Assembly (NCBI GenBank): GCA_963768415.1
Contig: CAVYHX010000003.1
Coordinates: 1 to 55,423 of the forward strand
Length of the DNA stretch: 55,423 nt
Source of the DNA: CAVYHX01 sp963768415
GTDB lineage: Bacteria > Pseudomonadota > Gammaproteobacteria > UBA9214
Direction: 5' to 3'
How positions within the stretch are numbered: the first letter of the stretch is position 1; each line of letters starts with the position of its first letter. Below are positions 50,784-55,423 of the stretch, piece by piece. Both the position numbers and the translations under genes were made by a program. The notes under the pieces are model-generated. The model worked only from the letters and a program-made list of their open reading frames with translations, made no database searches and was not told the DNA's origin.

Positions 50784-51491
50784 ATGGCAATTCAAATAGA
50801 AAAAAAGATAATTGGTTACAAGGTCGGTGGCCAGGACAAGCAGCAGGAGCCGCAGCAGGCCCCGGCAGCGGCGCCGTCACCGCAGGACAACGTGGTGCAG
50901 TTGCATGAAAAACTCGAGCGGCCGGAGATGCTCATCGGTTCGACTTACAAGGTCAAGACGCCACTGTCCGAGCATGCCCTGTATGTAACCATCAACGATA
51001 TCATTCTCAATCACGGGACGAAGAACGAACTGCGGCGTCCGTTCGAGATATTTATCAATTCCAAGAATATGGACCACTTCCAGTGGATCGTCGCCCTGAC
51101 CCGGATTATTTCGGCTGTGTTCCGCAAGGGCGGGGACGTGACTTTTCTGGTCGAGGAACTGCGCTCGGTATTCGATCCGCGCGGCGGCTATTTCAAGAAA
51201 GGCGGCAAGTACATGCCATCACTGGTGGGCGAGATCGGTGATGCCATCGATTGCCATTTACGCATGATCGGCATGATGAAAGACGACGGTCTCGATGAGC
51301 ATCAAAAGAAACTGGTGGCGGAAAAACGCGCCCAGTACGAATCAGCAGCAGTTTTGGCGGCGGGCGATGACGACGCTGGCGGCGATTTCCCCGCAGGTTC
51401 GCAATTGTGCTTCAAGTGCAATACCAAGGCAGCGATTGTTATGGACGGCTGCCTCACCTGCCTTAACTGCGGCGAGTCCAAGTGCGGTTAG
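50784..51491 (+). CDS. nrdJb: Class II ribonucleotide reductase, C-terminal subunit
   Basis: 235 residues: a TSCPD-like domain (VTINDIILNHGTKNELRRPFEIFINSK) and a Cys-rich end (LCFKCNTKAAIVMDGCLTCLNCGESKCG). The end holds the CxxC pairs that re-reduce the active site. It is 32 bases after nrdJa and on the same transcript. The split form is known from Pseudomonas, where both parts are needed. The Pro/Gln-rich linker near the N-terminus (KQQEPQQAPAAAPSPQ) is probably flexible. Confidence 0.92.
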   Translation: MAIQIEKKIIGYKVGGQDKQQEPQQAPAAAPSPQDNVVQLHEKLERPEMLIGSTYKVKTPLSEHALYVTINDIILNHGTKNELRRPFEIFINSKNMDHFQWIVALTRIISAVFRKGGDVTFLVEELRSVFDPRGGYFKKGGKYMPSLVGEIGDAIDCHLRMIGMMKDDGLDEHQKKLVAEKRAQYESAAVLAAGDDDAGGDFPAGSQLCFKCNTKAAIVMDGCLTCLNCGESKCG

Positions 51492-51677
51492 CCTGTGCCA
51501 TGCGACAGCGGGGCCGGCTATTGTCCTTTCGTACAGTTACTGTCCTTTTGTACCATTGATGGACCCTGATATTTTCGGTTAAATAGCTACAAGAGGTAGA
51601 TTTGACTGGCTGATACTGACTGACGCCATAACAATAACAGGCCGCCACAGGGATAATCCCGGGCGCAGGAGGCACAT

Positions 51678-51902
51678 ATGTATTTTCAGCAAAAACCGAT
51701 ACCCGGTTACTGGTACAGCAATCTTGCCGGCCAGCTGATTCAGGTCAGGGCACTTGTATATTCTGCCGGCACCCAGAGCCGCGTGGTGCTGGAAGACATC
51801 AATGGCAAACGCGATTATGTTGAGCTCGAACGCTGGCGCGGTATGGACCTGGTGCTGCATTCACCGGTGGTGGAGAAACGCAACCTGGCACGCGATTTTT
51901 GA
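51678..51902 (+). CDS. Small conserved-looking hypothetical protein
   Basis: 74 residues, soluble, with alternating beta-type pattern (IPGYWYSNLAGQLIQVRALVY, RVVLEDINGKRDYVELERW). No family is recognised. GGAGGC precedes the ATG at normal spacing, and the codon use is like that of the neighbours, so it is likely real. Confidence 0.6.
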   Translation: MYFQQKPIPGYWYSNLAGQLIQVRALVYSAGTQSRVVLEDINGKRDYVELERWRGMDLVLHSPVVEKRNLARDF

Positions 51903-52358
51903 GCAGCCCTGCTGCTGCCGGCAACACACTGTCCGGCTGCATCCCGTCCGGCCTCCCGGGCGGACGGGATGCCGGCCCGAACGGGTCTGGTGTGATCTGA
52001 ATAGTCGCGGGGAGACGCGGCTGCAGAGCCGTACAGCACCCCGCTGATAAATTCCCTGTTGTCATCATCGAAGTTCTAACCGGCGCCGGCCGGATGGCGC
52101 CCGGCAGCGGTACCGGCTGTCCGGCCTTGATCCGGCCGCAATGCGCCACCGGTTGTGCCTGATTGTTGCCCGTGAGCGGAAATTGGGTCGCATGCCGCCG
52201 GAAAGATAGCGATAATATCCGGCTTCGAGGGTATTGTATGCACCGGGGCCGGATACAGGATGAAACCGGGTTCATATCCTGTCCTGTGGCGGGGCCTGCT
52301 GGCTTCGGGACAGCCGGTCGACAAGCCTGTCATGCCCGGGTAACGATAGTGGCGCACT
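51903..52358. other. GC-rich intergenic region with a strong hairpin
   Basis: GCATCCCGTCCG (51939-51950) and CGGACGGGATGC (51961-51972) form a 12-base perfect stem with a ten-base loop, followed by no T-run. It may be a terminator or REP-like structure behind the small gene. The remaining 380 bases show no convincing frame and lead to gspA. Confidence 0.6.
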
Positions 52359-54065
52359 ATGTATCTAGATCACTTCAAGCTGACTGAACGGCCGTTCTCG
52401 ATAACGCCGGATCCGCGTTTCCTCTATATGAGCGCGCGGCATCGGGAGGCACTGGCGCATCTGCTCTACGGTCTGGGCGAGGGCGGTGGCTTTGTGCAGC
52501 TAACCGGTGAGGTGGGCACCGGCAAGACCACGATATGCCGCTGCCTGCTGGAGCAGGTACCGGACAATGTCGATCTTGCGGTCGTGCTGAATCCCAAAGT
52601 GACATCGGCTGAATTGATCGCCACGGTCTGCGACGAACTCGGCATTGAATACCGCGAGGAAAATGCCAGCATCAAGATGCTGACCGATGTGCTGAACCGC
52701 TATTTACTGGAGGCCCACGCCAACGGCCGGCGCACTGTCCTGATCATTGACGAGGCCCAGAACCTGAGCGCGGATGTACTCGAGCAGGTGCGTCTGCTGA
52801 CCAACCTGGAAACTCCCACGCAGAAGCTGCTGCAGATCATCCTGATCGGGCAGCCCGAGCTCCGTGCCTTGTTACACCGCGATGACATGCGGCAACTGGC
52901 GCAGCGTGTCACAGCCCGCTATCACCTGGAGCCTATCAGCCGGGAAGAGGCGGGGGCCTATATCAAGCACCGCCTGCATGTCTGTGGCGCAACCGGGACG
53001 ATATTTACCAACAAGGCAGTGGATCAGGTATTCAAGCTGTCCGGAGGGATACCCCGCCTGATCAATGTATTGTGTGACCGCGCCATGCTGGGCGCCTATG
53101 TTGAAGGCAAGTCACAGATCGACAAAGCACTCGTGCAGCGGGCTTCAAAGGAGGTGCTGGCCGGAGAGCTGGAAGAACCGCGTGCCGGGAGCAGGTATGG
53201 GCTGGCTGCCGCTGGTGTGGCCATGCTGGCACTCATAGGTGCCGGGATATACGGTTACTGGCAATATCCGGGTACCGGGGCCGCACTGTTCTCCAGGCTG
53301 GGCGACCGGGTAGTGGCGCCATCCCGGAGTATGCCCGACGGGCAACTGTCTGCCGCTACTCAACTGCCGCAGACCGCAGCGGGAGGACGGCCCGGTGCAA
53401 TACAGGGTGTCGCGGTGGCGAGCAACGCGGCCTCTGAATCACGGTCGCTGGCAGAAATGCTGCTGGCCTCCGATCAAACCTACGATCGTGCCGCCTGGAA
53501 GGAATTGTTTGCGCTCTGGTCTATCGCACTGCCTTCGGATGGGACGCCTGGTTACTGTGATTTTGCCGATGACCATGGACTCGGCTGTCTCGCCGAGCAG
53601 GGGTCCTGGGAGATGCTGCGACAGTACAACCGGCCGGTGATAATGCAACTGGTTGCAGCCGATGGCCGCCGTGTGCCCGTGGTGTTGCGGCATCTCGATG
53701 ACTCGATTGCCGAATTGGTGATTGGTAACGAGTTATACCGGCTCACCATCGACCAGGTGGATCGCTACTGGTATGGTGACTTTACGCTGTTGGTGCAGGC
53801 ACCCCCCGGTGGGCGCCTGGAACTCAAGGTGGGCGACCGGGGTCCGGATGTCGCCTGGTTGCGCCAGCGGCTCGAAGAAACCCAGCAAGTGAAGCTGTCT
53901 GCCACTGATCCGCAGTATTTTGATTTCCCGATGCAGAAGCAGGTGCTGGATTTCCAGCGCAGTCAGGGACTCACTCCTGACGGCATCGTGGGAAAATACA
54001 CACTGATTCAACTTGAATCATATGTCGGCAGGGACGTTCCGCTGCTGTCGACCGAAACTTCCTGA
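52359..54065 (+). CDS. gspA: GspA/ExeA-like AAA ATPase with peptidoglycan-binding C-terminus
   Basis: 568 residues. An AAA+ ATPase domain has the family start MYLDHFKLTERPFSITPDPRFLYMS, Walker A GEVGTGKTT, Walker B VLIIDEAQNLS, and GGIPRLINVLCDRAML. A membrane helix (YGLAAAGVAMLALIGAGIYGYW) leads to a periplasmic part with an inactive-protease-like region (WKELFALWSIALPSDG) and a PG_binding_1 domain (VGDRGPDVAWLRQRLEE..FQRSQGLTPDGIVGKYTL). GspA with GspB inserts the type II secretion pore into the wall. It is directly followed by gspB. Confidence 0.92.
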   Translation: MYLDHFKLTERPFSITPDPRFLYMSARHREALAHLLYGLGEGGGFVQLTGEVGTGKTTICRCLLEQVPDNVDLAVVLNPKVTSAELIATVCDELGIEYREENASIKMLTDVLNRYLLEAHANGRRTVLIIDEAQNLSADVLEQVRLLTNLETPTQKLLQIILIGQPELRALLHRDDMRQLAQRVTARYHLEPISREEAGAYIKHRLHVCGATGTIFTNKAVDQVFKLSGGIPRLINVLCDRAMLGAYVEGKSQIDKALVQRASKEVLAGELEEPRAGSRYGLAAAGVAMLALIGAGIYGYWQYPGTGAALFSRLGDRVVAPSRSMPDGQLSAATQLPQTAAGGRPGAIQGVAVASNAASESRSLAEMLLASDQTYDRAAWKELFALWSIALPSDGTPGYCDFADDHGLGCLAEQGSWEMLRQYNRPVIMQLVAADGRRVPVVLRHLDDSIAELVIGNELYRLTIDQVDRYWYGDFTLLVQAPPGGRLELKVGDRGPDVAWLRQRLEETQQVKLSATDPQYFDFPMQKQVLDFQRSQGLTPDGIVGKYTLIQLESYVGRDVPLLSTETS

Positions 54066-54076
54066 GTGGTCAAGGT

Positions 54077-54803
54077 ATGTCTTATATCCTCGAGGCACTG
54101 AAAAAAGCGGATCAGGATCGCGTTATCGGCGCAGTGCCTGACCTTGAATCGACCCATGAGGTCGTGCAGCCGAAAAGGTCGTTCCTTCGGCTGGCTATGG
54201 ATCGTTGCGCCGCTGCTGATCGTGAATGGTGGGTTGCTCGCCGTGTTGCTGACACAGCAGGATACCGATGCGACTGATTCAACAGGCGTTCCACTGGAGC
54301 AGCAAGCCGGTGTGACAATGGATCGGCCGCTGCAACCGCTTGCGCGTACCCCCGGCCCCCGGATCACTGAGGCGCCGCAACCGGCAAGGTCCCGGCAACC
54401 GGCAAGGTCAGCGCAACCGGCAAGTGTCAAGCCGTTGGTGCCGGCACGGCAACCGGTGGTGGCAGCAAAACCCGTAGCGCCGGCACCCCCCGCGCCGGTT
54501 ACCCGGAAACCGGCGCCGCCACGGGAACAGGCAGTTGCCCCGGCTGTTACCGCGACGGCAGGGGCGGACACGCCGCAGGTGCCTAACTGGGATGAGCTGT
54601 CACTGGAGACGCGCAGTCGGATTACACTGCCGCGTCTTGATGTCCACGTGTATTCAGAAGACCCGCAACGGCGCTTTATCCTGGTCGATCTGGATAAATA
54701 CCGGGAGGGTGAGACGCTTGCAAGCGGCCTTGTGCTGGAAGAGATCCTGCCCAATGGAACCATTCTGTCCTACGAGGGGCAGCGTTTCCAGCTCGATAAA
54801 TAG
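54077..54803 (+). pseudogene. gspB: GspB, type II secretion partner of GspA, one frameshift
   Basis: The gene begins MSYILEALKKADQDRVIGAVP, the GspB signature. It shifts frame in an A-run at 54173-54176 (CCGAAAAGG); with one A removed it continues QPKGRSFGWLWIVAPLLIVN into the membrane helix. A Pro/Ala-rich periplasmic linker with three ARSRQPARSAQPAS-type repeats follows, then the GspB beta domain (LPRLDVHVYSEDPQRRFILV, EILPNGTILSYEGQRFQL). The length, 727 bases, is 3n+1. A homopolymer error is a simple explanation. It overlaps no other gene and is convergent with the SlyD-like gene. Confidence 0.88.
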
Positions 54804-54818
54804 AGTATTATTTTCAAC

Positions 54819-55295
54819 TCATGCAAGCACCGTCGCCTGGCGGATTTCTTCTTCCGACGCTGCACGAATTGCCTGAATCTCGACTTCGAAAACCAGCGAC
54901 TGGCCCGCCAGCGGGTGATTACCATCGAGGTGCGCAACTTCATCCCTGATATCGGTAACGGTGAAAGTGACTTCTGCACCATGATGATCCGTTCCAGTGA
55001 CCTGGCCACCTGTCTCAATCGTCTCGCCGGGCGGAAATTCGCTCAGGGGTACCGCGCACACCAGTTCGATATCGCGTTTGCCGAAGGCATCATCCGGCAG
55101 CAAGCGTACACTTTTGATATCACCCACAGCACAATTCTCCAGTGCCTTTTCGAGTTTCTCGAACAAGACGCCGGCACCATGCAGGTAAGTCACCGGTGCG
55201 CCGCTTGCTTCGCGCACAACAACACCCTCGGTGTTGCAGAGGGAGTATTGCATTGTGACCACCTTGTGCCTGCCTACAGTATGAGTGTCAGTCAT
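54819..55295 (-). CDS. FKBP-type peptidyl-prolyl isomerase, SlyD-like
   Basis: 158 residues with the SlyD layout: FKBP half (VTMQYSLCNTEGVVVREA, PVTYLHGAGVLFEKLEKALENC), the inserted IF chaperone flap (LLPDDAFGKRDIELV..VPLSEFPPGETIETGGQVTG), and the closing strands (VTDIRDEVAHLDGNHPLAGQSLVFEVEI). The His-rich metal-binding tail of E. coli SlyD is absent, so it is the short form. It assists folding in the cytosol. It ends 15 bases from the gspB stop. Confidence 0.9.
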   Translation of the reverse strand: MTDTHTVGRHKVVTMQYSLCNTEGVVVREASGAPVTYLHGAGVLFEKLEKALENCAVGDIKSVRLLPDDAFGKRDIELVCAVPLSEFPPGETIETGGQVTGTDHHGAEVTFTVTDIRDEVAHLDGNHPLAGQSLVFEVEIQAIRAASEEEIRQATVLA

Positions 55296-55423
55296 GGATT
55301 CAGCAGTAACGCCGCCAGGTTGTATTGAAGGGTTTTTCGTGCTGTTTGTGTATTATACGCAAGTCATATATACAGTCGAACTTGCCGTGATTTACGGGGT
55401 CGAAGTTATTTGCACACTGGATA
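55296..55423. other. Right edge of window, no gene seen
   Basis: 128 bases upstream of the SlyD-like gene, AT-rich, probably containing its promoter. Nothing else can be assigned. Confidence 0.4.

Overview
The window reads as a chromosomal segment of a gammaproteobacterium. The case rests on a full cbb3 oxidase cluster with ccoGHIS, OmpW, GspA/GspB, bacterioferritin with its ferredoxin, SelO, Tag, an MtfA peptidase, and a class II ribonucleotide reductase split in two as in Pseudomonas. A PEP-CTERM protein and a NorD/CbbO-like protein point to an environmental, possibly chemolithotrophic, lineage. No rRNA, tRNA or CRISPR array was seen, so the order cannot be fixed from the sequence alone.

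Layout. 0-0.3 kb: the end of a small membrane-protein ORF followed by an attC-like site, i.e. the edge of an integron cassette. 0.36-13.3 kb: single genes (mtfA, ybaN, a broken DUF2490 protein, a REP-associated tyrosine transposase (RAYT), a Kef-type antiporter, a DUF2189 protein, a UspA plus permease-like pair, a CmpX-like protein, a class III cyclase) separated by many short palindromic repeats. 13.4-20 kb: a PEP-CTERM protein, a frameshifted amidotransferase, bfr/bfd with a Fur-like box, a DUF3530 hydrolase, a second UspA plus permease-like pair, and two internally deleted relatives of the RAYT element. 20-31 kb: an ABC-F ATPase, a small AT-rich insert bracketed by related repeats (CopZ-N-like protein and one-domain GDT1 protein), HxlR/GST/MAPEG, glsB/orf/lysM, a frameshifted selO, a DUF4124 protein and tag. 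31.5-36.3 kb: a PAS protein without an output domain and a 1016-residue methyltransferase-VWA fusion. 36.3-37.6 kb: an 84-bp tandem REP array, a small membrane protein with a rhodanese, and a 225-bp inverted-repeat element. 37.6-48.3 kb: the cbb3 region, with ccoI-ccoS divergent from ompW-yip1-ccoN-O-Q-P-orf-G-H-tauE and an FNR box at -41.5 of an inferred ompW promoter. 48.3-51.5 kb: nrdJa-nrdJb behind two NrdR boxes. 51.7-55.3 kb: a small orf, gspA, a frameshifted gspB and a SlyD-like isomerase.

Two patterns run through the window. First, several distinct short palindromic repeat families, most with a GGGGACAG/GGGTCAGA-type edge, fill the intergenic spaces. One family (GGGGACAGTATAC) flanks an intact RAYT and two deletion derivatives of it. 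Second, seven otherwise conserved genes (amidotransferase, selO, ccoI, ompW, ccoN, ccoP, gspB) are broken, and all eleven frame changes I could place are single-base insertions. That one-sidedness suggests insertion-type sequence error at least as strongly as real gene decay, and resequencing should settle it before the cbb3 oxidase is called dead.

Functionally, the right half centres on low-oxygen respiration (cbb3 oxidase, its copper/haem assembly factors, FNR) and oxygen-independent DNA precursor synthesis (B12-dependent NrdJ). The left half holds stress, envelope and iron-storage functions.
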